Source: Fibrobacteria bacterium
GTDB lineage: Bacteria; Fibrobacterota; Fibrobacteria; UBA11236
Length of the DNA stretch: 64,000 nt
NCBI GenBank assembly: GCA_025360005.1
Contig: JANYDA010000065.1
Coordinates: forward strand, 62,001 to 126,000
Direction: 5' to 3'
A program made the position numbers and the translations under genes. This document shows, piece after piece, positions 16,044 to 25,891 of this stretch (within the stretch, counting starts at the first letter, position 1; the number at the start of each line of letters is the position of its first letter). The notes beneath the pieces were generated by a model, which saw nothing but the letters and a program-made list of their open reading frames with translations, did not search any database and was not told the origin of the DNA.

Positions 16044-17842
16044 TTCCAGGAATCTTCACGCAGGTAGGCTACCAGCTCGCACAGGCGCCTATCTTCGGGA
16101 AGGTATTCCCGCCCCAGGCGCGCCAGGCGCACGCGGTGAATCTCGCCTTCAAACTGCGCCATGAACTCGAAGGTATCGTCGTTCTCCCAGATGGCGCCCT
16201 GGAAACTCTTGAAGCCGTTGCATTTGGCTTCGCCCGTGCCTCGGCCTTCCCCGGATATCTTGGCCTTGGTGCGGATGATTCTCCCGAACAGGTCGCCGGA
16301 GACTCCGGCGCTATCCGTGATGTAGACGCGGATGCCCCATAATTTGCCTTGCTTGAAGGCGAGCAGATAGTCATGGCGCACGCCGTCCTGCAGGAAACTG
16401 TCCATCAGATTGCCGTTGGGCAAGGTATGGAATTCCTTTTTCGGATAGGCTTGGCGCACCTGAGTCTGGTTGCTGCCCCAGGGAACGCTATAGGTGCCGA
16501 GCAGGGCGATGCTGCCGGGGATGACCACGGGCGCCTGTTCCTCCATGGGGGGCGGCGCCGGTTTGTTGCGCGGGCGCTGCGCCACGGGTACGCTTTGGCG
16601 GATCAGGGATTGGTAGGCGGCATCGCGCTTCTCGGAGAGGCCCGGGAGCATGGCATCGTACTTGAGGCTGGAGTCGAAGCATTCCGTGGCCATGCCGAAC
16701 AGGCCGCGGCGGTAATAGGCCTGGCCCAGCGCCATCCACAGCGGCGCATTGCGGGTGCTCTGGCGCGCGAGCGGATCGAGCAGGGAAATGGCGAACACCG
16801 CTTCCGCATCGGCCGGACGCGCGCCGGCGGAGGAATCGCCGGGCGAGTTGCGGCTTTGCGGCTTCCAACCCAAGGTGGCGATGGCTTCCGCATAAGCGGG
16901 ATTGCCGGGGTCCCGGGCTTGCAGATACCGATAGAGAGAGTCCGCCTTGTTCAGGAATCCCCGCGACTCCCACAGCCAGGCCTGCACCAGCAGCATGCGA
17001 TCGGTTTTTACGCCTTTCTCCTGCCCGTATTCCAGGGCCATGCGTGCGCTGTCCTCGGCGCCGGTCTGGTAGAAGAGGGTGGCGAGCAGATCGTATGGCA
17101 CAGTCTCCGTGACCGGGATCGCAAAATGCTTTCCGGGCCGGTAGGCTTCCGGATCCGATTCCATCAAGCCGATGGCGGTGCGGAAATTCAGGTTGGCGGT
17201 ACGGATATCGCCTTGATCAAGGTGCAAGCGGCCCAGGGCGATATAGGGATAAGCGAATTGGGGCGAAGCCTTGATGGCCCGGAGATAATGCGCTTCCGCG
17301 GAATCGGGCCGCCCCGTTTTCTCGAACCAGCGTCCCGCAACGTATTGGAGCCAGGGATGGGCGGAATCCTGGGCCAGGCAGGACTTCCATTCGTTTTGCG
17401 CCAGGTTGTCCGCATCGGCATCCGCTTTCGCGCTCGCGTTGGCGTCGGGAACGTTCAACGCGCCGATGCGGATCAACGCGGCAGCGCCTTTCCCCAGGCG
17501 AAAATCCGAATATCGCTTGGCCAAAGCCCCCAACGCTTGCAAGGCTTGCGGCGCTTTCCCGGCAGCGGCCAGCTCCAGGCTCTTGGCGTACTGGGCCTGA
17601 TCCGCATCGGGAAGGGCTTTCAGTTCCTTGCCCCCGCCGAAGTCGCGCCCCTTGGGAATGCGTCTGCGCGCATCCGGGCTGAAAGGGGATTCATGGAGCC
17701 TTACGGAACCCGGGTCGATGACAAGAGCCGCGAAGAAACCGGCCGCGGCGCCCGCCAACAATGCCAGGGCTACAAAAGGAAGGACCGGGGATTTCCGGTC
17801 CGGCGGCGGCATACGCCTGTCCTGCACGCGTCTTTCCTGCAT
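16040..17842 (-). CDS. membrane-anchored TPR-repeat protein, 600 aa
   Basis: Not a recognised family as a whole. One hydrophobic segment (about residues 23-45, VLPFVALALLAGAAAGFFAALV) suggests a signal anchor with the rest outside the cytoplasm. Residues 80-400 contain TPR-like helical pairs (SAEAHYLRAIKASPQFAYPYIALGRLHLDQGD; LWMALGQAYYRRGLFGMATECFDSSLKYD). After a proline-rich linker (KPAPPPMEEQAP) comes a separate C-terminal domain of about 150 residues (LGTYSVPWGSNQTQVRQAYP...LRED) that looks like a small beta-rich unit. Upstream of and overlapping the SDR gene. Confidence 0.75.
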   Translation of the reverse strand: MQERRVQDRRMPPPDRKSPVLPFVALALLAGAAAGFFAALVIDPGSVRLHESPFSPDARRRIPKGRDFGGGKELKALPDADQAQYAKSLELAAAGKAPQALQALGALAKRYSDFRLGKGAAALIRIGALNVPDANASAKADADADNLAQNEWKSCLAQDSAHPWLQYVAGRWFEKTGRPDSAEAHYLRAIKASPQFAYPYIALGRLHLDQGDIRTANLNFRTAIGLMESDPEAYRPGKHFAIPVTETVPYDLLATLFYQTGAEDSARMALEYGQEKGVKTDRMLLVQAWLWESRGFLNKADSLYRYLQARDPGNPAYAEAIATLGWKPQSRNSPGDSSAGARPADAEAVFAISLLDPLARQSTRNAPLWMALGQAYYRRGLFGMATECFDSSLKYDAMLPGLSEKRDAAYQSLIRQSVPVAQRPRNKPAPPPMEEQAPVVIPGSIALLGTYSVPWGSNQTQVRQAYPKKEFHTLPNGNLMDSFLQDGVRHDYLLAFKQGKLWGIRVYITDSAGVSGDLFGRIIRTKAKISGEGRGTGEAKCNGFKSFQGAIWENDDTFEFMAQFEGEIHRVRLARLGREYLPEDRRLCELVAYLREDSWK

Positions 17843-17936
17843 GGGACTAAGTATAGAATGCAGGGAGGCTTAAGGGGAAGAATGCAAATGCCTTTTCGGC
17901 ATCAAGGGGATTCCATTCCCCATTTTGCACTTTGAA

Positions 17937-17968
17937 TTTTGCCTTCTCTTGTTTTGCCTTCTCTCTTG
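17937..17968. repeat. short imperfect tandem repeat after the sigma factor gene
   Basis: TTTTGCCTTCTCTTG (17937-17951) is followed directly by TTTTGCCTTCTCTCTTG (17952-17968), just beyond the sigma-factor stop. No function is evident. Confidence 0.6.
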
Positions 17969-17982
17969 AAGGCCGCGGCGGT

Positions 17983-18813
17983 CTAATTTTCTTGGACGAA
18001 CGGCATCAGCTTGTCCTTCGATTCTTTCGAGCGGAGGAGTTTGCGCAAGGACTTATTCTTGATCTGGCGCACGCGCTCACGCGTGAGCTTCAGCTCCTTG
18101 CCGATTTCATCCAGAGTGAATTCGCGGGAGTAGTTGATCCCGTAATACATGCGCAGTACCTTCTCCTCGCGCTCGGACATCTGTCCCAGCACGGAATCGA
18201 TAACGCGGGAAAGTTCGGCCTTCTCGTTATCCGGCTCCTGGTTGCCTTCGTTGCCGAGCACGTCCATGAGCGTGGTGACGGGATCGCGCCCGTCGCTTTC
18301 CGCGCCCAGCGGCGCGTTCAGGGACACGTCCGCTATCTTCTCCATGATCTCGGCGATTTCCTGCTCGTAGTCCACGAATTCCGGCAGCGCGATGGTTTTC
18401 TCGTAGTCGCCGCCGTTCTGGACCAGCGCCTTCTTGAAGCGATTGACCATGGCCAGCTTGTTGGGCGGCACGCGCACGGCGCCCACTTGCTCGAACAACG
18501 CCTTCTGGATCGATTGGCGTATCCACCATACGGCATAGGAGATGAACTTCACTTCGCGGGAAGGATCGTAACGTTTGGCCGCCTTATAGAGACCCAGATT
18601 GCCTTCGTTGATCAGCTCGAGAAGGGAAAGCCCCTTGCCCTGGTAACGGCGCGCGATGGAAACGACAAAGCGGAGATTTCCCAGGATCAGGCGATGCATG
18701 GATTTGGAATCGCCGCGCTTGATGCGGCCCACCAGGTCCTTTTCCTCGTCCGGCGTTATGATCGCGTGCCGATAAAGGTCCCGGAAATAAAGCTGTTCGT
18801 TCTGATCGACCAA
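17983..18813 (-). CDS. sigma-70 family RNA polymerase sigma factor (RpoD/SigA-like), 276 aa
   Basis: Directs RNA polymerase to promoters. Region 2 is clear (LRFVVSIARRYQGKGLSLLELINEGNLGLYKAAKRYDP...FISYAVWWIRQSI), followed by region 3 and region 4 (MSEREEKVLRMYYGIN, FTLDEIGKELKLTRERVRQIKNKSLRKL). It lacks region 1.1. The near-consensus regions 2.4 and 4.2 suggest a primary or group 2 factor. The only usable in-frame start is TTG at 18813, with GGAG eight bases upstream and a stop codon a short way further up. The gene is preceded by a consensus-like promoter and a folded leader of about 155 bases. Confidence 0.92.
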   Translation of the reverse strand: MVDQNEQLYFRDLYRHAIITPDEEKDLVGRIKRGDSKSMHRLILGNLRFVVSIARRYQGKGLSLLELINEGNLGLYKAAKRYDPSREVKFISYAVWWIRQSIQKALFEQVGAVRVPPNKLAMVNRFKKALVQNGGDYEKTIALPEFVDYEQEIAEIMEKIADVSLNAPLGAESDGRDPVTTLMDVLGNEGNQEPDNEKAELSRVIDSVLGQMSEREEKVLRMYYGINYSREFTLDEIGKELKLTRERVRQIKNKSLRKLLRSKESKDKLMPFVQEN

Positions 18814-18969
18814 AAGGATGACTCCGATTCCAAAACAGTTCCTTCAATCTACAATCTAAAGTCCGCTACTCTCAACCCCTTGTCCCCTGGGGCAAGGCCT
18901 TTGCCGATTCGGCAAGGGGGCTTTACCGCTTCGGCCGCCGAAGCCGCTTCCCGGAGTAAGCGGCAAGGC
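18814..18969 (-). other. long structured 5' leader of the sigma factor gene
   Basis: Between the predicted transcription start near 18969 and the TTG at 18813 the minus strand can form four successive hairpins: 18943-18964 (7-bp stem), 18928-18944 (7-bp stem, three-base loop), 18901-18915 (6-bp stem) and 18878-18897 (bulged 9-bp stem). The first two share two bases and compete. It matches no riboswitch class I recognise. Part could instead be the 3' end of the DUF971 transcript. Confidence 0.45.
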
Positions 18970-18975
18970 TGACCC

Positions 18976-19004
18976 ATTTTGCGGGGTGGAAGGGATACTG
19001 TCAA
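18976..19004 (-). promoter_or_regulatory. sigma70-type promoter for the sigma factor gene
   Basis: On the minus strand TTGACA (19004-18999), 17-bp spacer, CAAAAT (18981-18976). The -35 hexamer is perfect. Predicted start is near 18969, leaving a leader of about 155 bases. Confidence 0.6.
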
Positions 19005-19029
19005 ATATCCGTAGCGAAGTTCGGCTCCG

Positions 19030-19353
19030 CTACCGGGACGGCGCATTCGCGGCGTTCGATTCCAACTTCTTCAGGTAGTCGAAACTGTAGATCCCGGTCT
19101 TGTGGCCATCGCTCCAATGGATGGCCATGGCATAGCGTCCCACGGACAGCAGCCGCGCGGGTTTGACGTCGGCGGGAAGGCGGGTTTCGTCCAGCATTTT
19201 TTCCCCCGTCCATTCGTTGACGCAAACGGCGCAAGGGCAGGAGGACCTTAAGGAACGGACCTTGAATTCGGATACGGTGCCGTCGTTCCAGCGGATGCCC
19301 AGCATATCCGGGTCCCGGCGGAACAATGCGGTGGGGGCGATTACCTTGTTCAT
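19030..19353 (-). CDS. DUF971 / gamma-butyrobetaine hydroxylase-like N-terminal domain protein, 107 aa
   Basis: Small cytoplasmic protein with the DUF971 signature: LGIRWNDGTVSEFKVRSLRSSCPCAVCVNEWTGEK near residues 18-52 and YAMAIHWSDGHKTGIYSFDYLKKL at the end. The cysteines of CPCAVC may bind metal. These proteins are often encoded next to Mrp/ApbC ATPases, as here (19 bases downstream of mrp), and are suspected to work in iron-sulfur cluster handling; that role is association-based. Confidence 0.88.
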   Translation of the reverse strand: MNKVIAPTALFRRDPDMLGIRWNDGTVSEFKVRSLRSSCPCAVCVNEWTGEKMLDETRLPADVKPARLLSVGRYAMAIHWSDGHKTGIYSFDYLKKLESNAANAPSR

Positions 19354-19372
19354 GGTGTTATCCCTGGCTTTC

Positions 19373-20488
19373 TCAAACCGTTCCGGCCGTCGGAAGGGCT
19401 TCCCAGGTATAGTCGAAATCGCCCAGCACGCCGGACTGGGACACGCTCAGGATGGATAATTCCTGGGCGATGATGCCGGCGATATCCCGATAGGCCTTGG
19501 CGGAAGCGGAAGCCGGATTCCTTTCGACTATGGGCAGGCCCGCATCGCCGCTCACGGCCACTTCCGGCTCCAGGGGGATTTCGCCAAGAAAGGGAAGCCC
19601 CAAGGACTGGGAAATGCGGCGGCCCCCGCCTTGGCGGAAGATGTAATGTTTCTTCTCGCAATTGTCGCAGATGAAGTAACTCATATTCTCGACGATGCCG
19701 AGTACGGGCACGGAAACCTTCTGGAACATCTTGAGGCCCTTTTTCGCGTCCAGCACGGACACGTCCTGGGGCGTGGTGACGATGACCCCGCCGGACAAGG
19801 GCGCGCTTTGGGTCAAGGTGAGTTGCACGTCCCCCGTGCCGGGAGGCATGTCGATGAGGAGATAGTCCAAGGAACCCCAGATCACGTTGTGGACGAAATT
19901 CTGGATCATCTGCGAGACCATGGGGCCGCGCCACACCACGGGCTTCTCGTCTTCCGCGAACATGGCCATGGAAACGATCTTGATCCCGTTCACCACCACC
20001 GGATGCAGCTTCTGCTTATCGTCCAAAACGGGAGCTTCCTTGACATGGAACATCATGCTCATGGAAGGGCCGTAGATGTCCGCGTCCAGCACGCCTACGG
20101 ATGCCCCCGTCTGGGCCAGGGCCACGGCGAGATTGGCGGTGGCGGTTGATTTGCCCACGCCGCCTTTGCCGGAAGCCACGGCAACAATGTGCTTCACATC
20201 CTTGAGGTTATCGGTCTTTTTTCCGGAGGCGGACATGGGAACCCGGGCGGTCATGTTCACGGCCACGGAGGTGACCCCGGGAATCGCGTTCACGGCTTCG
20301 ATGGCCTGGGCTTTCAGATCCTCTTTCACCGGGCAAGCGGGCGTGGTGAGTTGCACGTCGAATTTGACGGCGCCTCCCTCGATGCGGAGGTTTTTCACGA
20401 ATTCGAGCGCGACGATATCGCGGTGCAGGTCGGGATCTTTTACAACCCGCAATGCGTTCAGGACTTGGTCTTCGGTGATATTGGCCAT
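19373..20488 (-). CDS. mrp: Mrp/NBP35-family iron-sulfur cluster carrier ATPase
   Basis: 371 residues. N-terminal MIP18/DUF59 domain (EDQVLNALRVVKDPDLHRDIV...TTPACPVK), then a P-loop ATPase with the deviant Walker A VASGKGGVGKSTATANLA near 117-134, DADIYGPS and the VIWGSLDYLLIDMPPGTGD Walker B region. The CxxC pair (FICDNCEKKH) that holds the bridging 4Fe-4S cluster is present. Acts in the cytoplasm to deliver Fe-S clusters to apoproteins. ATG 20488; the upstream minus strand has TATATT (about 20505) as a possible -10. Followed by DUF971, a common pairing. Confidence 0.94.
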   Translation of the reverse strand: MANITEDQVLNALRVVKDPDLHRDIVALEFVKNLRIEGGAVKFDVQLTTPACPVKEDLKAQAIEAVNAIPGVTSVAVNMTARVPMSASGKKTDNLKDVKHIVAVASGKGGVGKSTATANLAVALAQTGASVGVLDADIYGPSMSMMFHVKEAPVLDDKQKLHPVVVNGIKIVSMAMFAEDEKPVVWRGPMVSQMIQNFVHNVIWGSLDYLLIDMPPGTGDVQLTLTQSAPLSGGVIVTTPQDVSVLDAKKGLKMFQKVSVPVLGIVENMSYFICDNCEKKHYIFRQGGGRRISQSLGLPFLGEIPLEPEVAVSGDAGLPIVERNPASASAKAYRDIAGIIAQELSILSVSQSGVLGDFDYTWEALPTAGTV

Positions 20489-20622
20489 GGTTGGGTGGCA
20501 AAATATAGCTTCTTGAAATTATCTTAGCGGAACCCTTCGCCTCCGCCGCGCCGGGGCCGGCGGCCAGCGGCCGTTGCCGTTGGGGAGCGCTGATCGGCAT
20601 TGGTTTCGGAAAGGAAATCGGG

Positions 20623-21918
<1,296 letters not shown>

Positions 21919-21947
21919 GGCCAGAGAGCAGAAGCAGCCGACCCCCA

Positions 21948-21963
21948 GTAACGCCTACGTTAC
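21948..21963. terminator. hairpin between convergent genes, possible bidirectional terminator
   Basis: Perfect stem GTAACG (21948-21953) / CGTTAC (21958-21963), four-base loop, between the dehydrogenase stop (21918) and the PIN-domain stop (21968). No T tract. Similar in core to the hairpin at 14084. Confidence 0.35.
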
Positions 21964-21967
21964 CTAA

Positions 21968-22390
21968 TCAGGCTTCCACCGCCTTCACATAGTCCCTTTT
22001 CGCGTAAGCGATGATGGCCGCGTCGGCGGTTATGATGGGCGCGTTCAATTCCCGCGCGGTCGCGACTAAGATCCGATCCATGGGATCCGCGTGGAATTCT
22101 CCCGGCAGACGCGTGCTTTCAATGGCGATGGAAGGCGTCAAGGGATGTAGGCGGATTCCAGGAACCCCCAAGGCCTTCTCCAACCATTGGTAGATATCCT
22201 GTTGAAGCCGAATCTTTCCCTTCCGCTCCAGCATTCCCAGCTCCCAGACGGACATGACGGATATATAGGCGCAATTTTTCTCGAGGGCCTTCCGGATCAA
22301 AGGAAGGGCTGGGGATTCATCCAACCGATCACTGCCACCCTCCAACCATAGCCAGACATGGGTATCGATTAAAACCGCGTCCTCAACCAT
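21968..22390 (-). CDS. PIN-domain toxin (VapC-like ribonuclease), 140 aa
   Basis: Putative endoribonuclease toxin. The PIN acidic residues are visible: Asp in VLIDTHVWLWLE, Glu in SVMSVWELGMLE, Asp in FHADPMDRILVATA and Asp in PIITADAAIIAY. Starts at ATG 22390, inside the 3' end of the antitoxin gene (8-base overlap), the usual coupled order of antitoxin then toxin. Both are transcribed from the promoter at 22636-22664. The pair sits between two sugar-nucleotide genes and looks like an inserted stability module. Confidence 0.9.
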   Translation of the reverse strand: MVEDAVLIDTHVWLWLEGGSDRLDESPALPLIRKALEKNCAYISVMSVWELGMLERKGKIRLQQDIYQWLEKALGVPGIRLHPLTPSIAIESTRLPGEFHADPMDRILVATARELNAPIITADAAIIAYAKRDYVKAVEA

Positions 22391-22610
22391 TCGCTTCCCA
22401 CTCCACATCGATGGGGGATATGATGTCGCCTTCAAAAAAGATGGTCCCTTTCATCCAACCAAAAGCATCCCGCACGGGAACACTATCAATGGCCACCAGC
22501 TTGGCTATCGGCTTGCCTCTTTTAGTGATGATGATCTCTTCGCGTTTCTCCGCCACCAAGTCCATCAGCTCCAGGCATTTGGCTTTGAACTCTCCTGCTT
22601 TGATTTCCAT
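22383..22610 (-). CDS. Phd/YefM-type antitoxin, 75 aa
   Basis: Neutralises the downstream PIN toxin and probably represses the operon. N-terminal MEIKAGEFKAKCLELMDLV and KREEIIITKRGKPIAKLVAID match the Phd/YefM DNA-binding fold; the C-terminal tail (FFEGDIISPIDVEWEANG) would wrap the toxin. Of two ATGs, 22610 is preferred because AAGGGGG lies six bases upstream, while for 22616 the site abuts the codon. The promoter spacer holds a palindrome that could be its operator. Confidence 0.88.
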   Translation of the reverse strand: MEIKAGEFKAKCLELMDLVAEKREEIIITKRGKPIAKLVAIDSVPVRDAFGWMKGTIFFEGDIISPIDVEWEANG

Positions 22611-22635
22611 TAACATCCCCCTTCATGACCATAGT

Positions 22636-22664
22636 AATATAACCATGGTTTTTACCGTTTTCAA
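22636..22664 (-). promoter_or_regulatory. promoter with palindromic operator for the toxin-antitoxin operon
   Basis: Minus strand TTGAAA (22664-22659), 17-bp spacer, TATATT (22641-22636). A perfect 10-bp palindrome AACCATGGTT (22641-22650) lies against the -10, with a related half site (GACCATAG) downstream. This placement fits autorepression by the antitoxin. Confidence 0.6.
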
Positions 22665-22739
22665 CTTAAATAAGGGGGCAATCTTGCCGACCGCTATTCC
22701 CCTGCATTTTTTAACCTCGCATTTTTTAAGATTTACCCC

Positions 22740-23756
<1,017 letters not shown>

Positions 23757-23847
23757 GTCCGAACTGGTTATTATGGACATGGGATCCAAGACGCGCGTTT
23801 CCTGAAAGAAGGCATGATCGGAAAAGTTCTTTGCGACTTGACCGGAT

Positions 23848-25005
23848 TCATGTAAACATCTCGGTTACCCTGCTTTCCAAATCCCCGATTGCGATCACTT
23901 CGGCCCAATCCGTCAGCGGATAGGATCCTCCGCTCCCGGGATACACTACGAATAGCTTTTCCAATTTCAGGTCCGCGCGGGCGATGTGCATGGAGCGGGT
24001 GGTTCCCGGCGCATCCGCGAATTTGAACTCGAATCCGAAGCGGCGGCCCCGGTGGAAAACGAGCAGATCCAGTTCCGCCTGTCCATGCGTGCCCCAGAAC
24101 CAGGCATTGCGTTCGCCGACCCGGCTCAGGATGGTTTCGATGCAAAAACCTTCCCAACTCGCTCCGACTTTCGGATGGCTCTCCAGGTCGGCTCCCGACC
24201 CCAGGTTCAACAGCGCGTGCATAAGTCCGCTGTCGCGGATATACAACTTGGGTGATTTCACCTGCCGCTTGGCAATGTTCTCATGCCAAGGTTGCAACTG
24301 GCGCAGCACCAACGCGCCCGTCAGTATATCGATATGCCGCTTTACGGTAGTATGCGCCTCTCCCAATGAGCGGCCGATTTCGGAGGTATTTCCTACTTGG
24401 CCGTGATAGTGCGCCAGCATGTTCCACAGCCTGCGCAATGCGGGAGGCGCCACCTGCACGCCGTATTGCCGCAGGTCCATTTCCAGAAACGTCCGGATGA
24501 AATCCTGACGCCAGGTGAAACTCGCGGCGTCGTTTTCCGCGAGGAAAGAGCGCGGAAATCCGCCCCGCTGCCATAAGCGTTTCCATTGATCGACGCCGGC
24601 TTCTTCCAAATCAAACCCGGCCATATCCATGAATGCAACTCTGCCCGCCAGCGTCTCCGAAACGCCCCTAACTAGTTCCGGAGCCGCGCTCCCCAAAAGC
24701 AAAAAAGTCGCGGGACTCGCTTTGCGATCGGCCAGTACCCGCAAGACCGGAGCCAGGTTCGTCTGACGCTGGGCCTCATCGATCACGACCAGCCCCCGCA
24801 AAGACTCCAGCGCCGTCATGGGATTTTCCAACCGACGCGCATCCGCGGGATGTTCCAAATCGAAAAATACCGATGGTACTTCCGCCGCAATGTCGCGCGC
24901 CAAAGTCGTCTTTCCGCATTGCCGAGGTCCCATCAGAGCGACAATGGGATTGCTTTTAAAAGCTTGCTTAAGCTGCTTTTTTAACCTGGTTCTGAGGATT
25001 TGCAT
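23848..25005 (-). CDS. AAA_14/DUF4143 ATP-binding protein, 385 aa
   Basis: Predicted ATPase with Walker A IVALMGPRQCGKTTLARD (about residues 22-39), FFDLEHPADARRLENP and Walker B LRGLVVIDEAQRQ. The C-terminal half is the DUF4143 domain (RDFIRTFLEMDLRQYGVQV..., PKLYIRDSGLMHALLNL, WEGFCIETIL, ELDLLVFHRGRRFGFEFKFADAP), which has a nuclease-like core. The biological role of this widespread family is not established; many members appear mobile or toxin-related. It is unrelated in theme to its sugar-gene neighbours. Confidence 0.9.
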   Translation of the reverse strand: MQILRTRLKKQLKQAFKSNPIVALMGPRQCGKTTLARDIAAEVPSVFFDLEHPADARRLENPMTALESLRGLVVIDEAQRQTNLAPVLRVLADRKASPATFLLLGSAAPELVRGVSETLAGRVAFMDMAGFDLEEAGVDQWKRLWQRGGFPRSFLAENDAASFTWRQDFIRTFLEMDLRQYGVQVAPPALRRLWNMLAHYHGQVGNTSEIGRSLGEAHTTVKRHIDILTGALVLRQLQPWHENIAKRQVKSPKLYIRDSGLMHALLNLGSGADLESHPKVGASWEGFCIETILSRVGERNAWFWGTHGQAELDLLVFHRGRRFGFEFKFADAPGTTRSMHIARADLKLEKLFVVYPGSGGSYPLTDWAEVIAIGDLESRVTEMFT

Positions 25006-25255
25006 ATCAGGTAATATGAGTGCTCATCGCACACAAATCAAGGTAAAATATGAATTTGTCACTAAAAATGAGTATCATCCACTCAAATTTCATGGTTATT
25101 AGAGGAGTAGAATGCCAGATACTCGCGGTTTTTCGAGGTGTTACGTCCCTCGGGACACCGTCGGCTCTTAAGGCTGTAAAACGAGGTGGTGCTTTTCAAC
25201 CATGGATCTGAATTCAACCGATACAGATGCCAGGTCGACGACATCGACCGAAAGA
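25006..25255. other. 250-bp intergenic region with short inverted repeats
   Basis: Lies between the gmhA stop and the AAA_14 start, both minus-strand genes. It is more AT-rich than its surroundings. Two small inverted repeats lie near the AAA_14 start: ATGAG/CTCAT around 25016-25027 and TGAGT/ACTCA around 25070-25085. They may be a regulator site. No convincing ORF or RNA gene. Confidence 0.4.
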
Positions 25256-25841
25256 TCAGACATAGTTTTCGGGAAATAGCGTCCGCTCCACGCCTTCAAT
25301 CACGACATGCAAGGCGAGCATGTGGATCTCCTGAATGCGTTCCGTCGTTTCCGAAGGTACGATGATTTGGTGCAAGCCTTTGCCGTTCAAGTACCCACCG
25401 CCTTTCCCCAGCAACAAGAGAACGCCCATTCCCATGCCCTGGCCGTTTCCACCGCCCGGATCACATTCCGGGAGTTGCCGCTGGTGCTGATGGCCAAAAG
25501 CAAATCCCCGGGTTTACCGTAAGCCTCTACCCGCGGGCGAATACTTCGTCCCAGCCATAATCGTTGGCGACGCAGGTGATATGCGCGGCTTCGGTGAGGG
25601 CAATTACGGGCAAGGCCTTGCGATGCTTGCGGAACCGGCCTGTGAACTCCTCGGCGAAATGGATGGCATCGCAAGCGGAGCCGCCGTTGCCGCAGGCGAG
25701 GACTTTGTTACCGGCGCGGAAGGTGGCGGCAAGGGTGGCGGCCATGGCCGTAAGCGAGGACAATTGAACATTATCCGCCAAAAACCGATCCACCGCGTTC
25801 CGCGCTTCCGTCAGGGATCGTTGCAAGTCATCCGATAGCAT
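25256..25841 (-). pseudogene. gmhA: D-sedoheptulose-7-phosphate isomerase (GmhA), broken by two single-base deletions
   Basis: GmhA isomerises sedoheptulose-7-phosphate to D-glycero-heptose-7-phosphate, the first step to ADP- or GDP-heptose. The SIS domain is recognisable: [27 protein letters not shown], then [24 protein letters not shown]. At 25530-25532 one G is missing on the coding strand, and after [24 protein letters not shown] a second base is missing near 25436. Restoring both gives a continuous protein of about 195 residues, the normal length, ending in RTLFPENYV. ATG 25841 has GGGAGGAAAAG upstream. Everything else is intact, so sequencing error is as likely as a true pseudogene. Confidence 0.88.
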
Positions 25842-25891
25842 CTTTTCCTCCCAACCGACCTGCATAAGTATACCATTCCCCCGGCGCTCAG

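Noticed and set aside
16349-17935. 528-codon plus-strand frame
   Set aside because: Shadow of the TPR gene; low-complexity composition and no ribosome site.
18878-18964. Known riboswitch or small RNA
   Set aside because: The hairpins do not match the layout of any riboswitch class I know; kept only as a structured leader.
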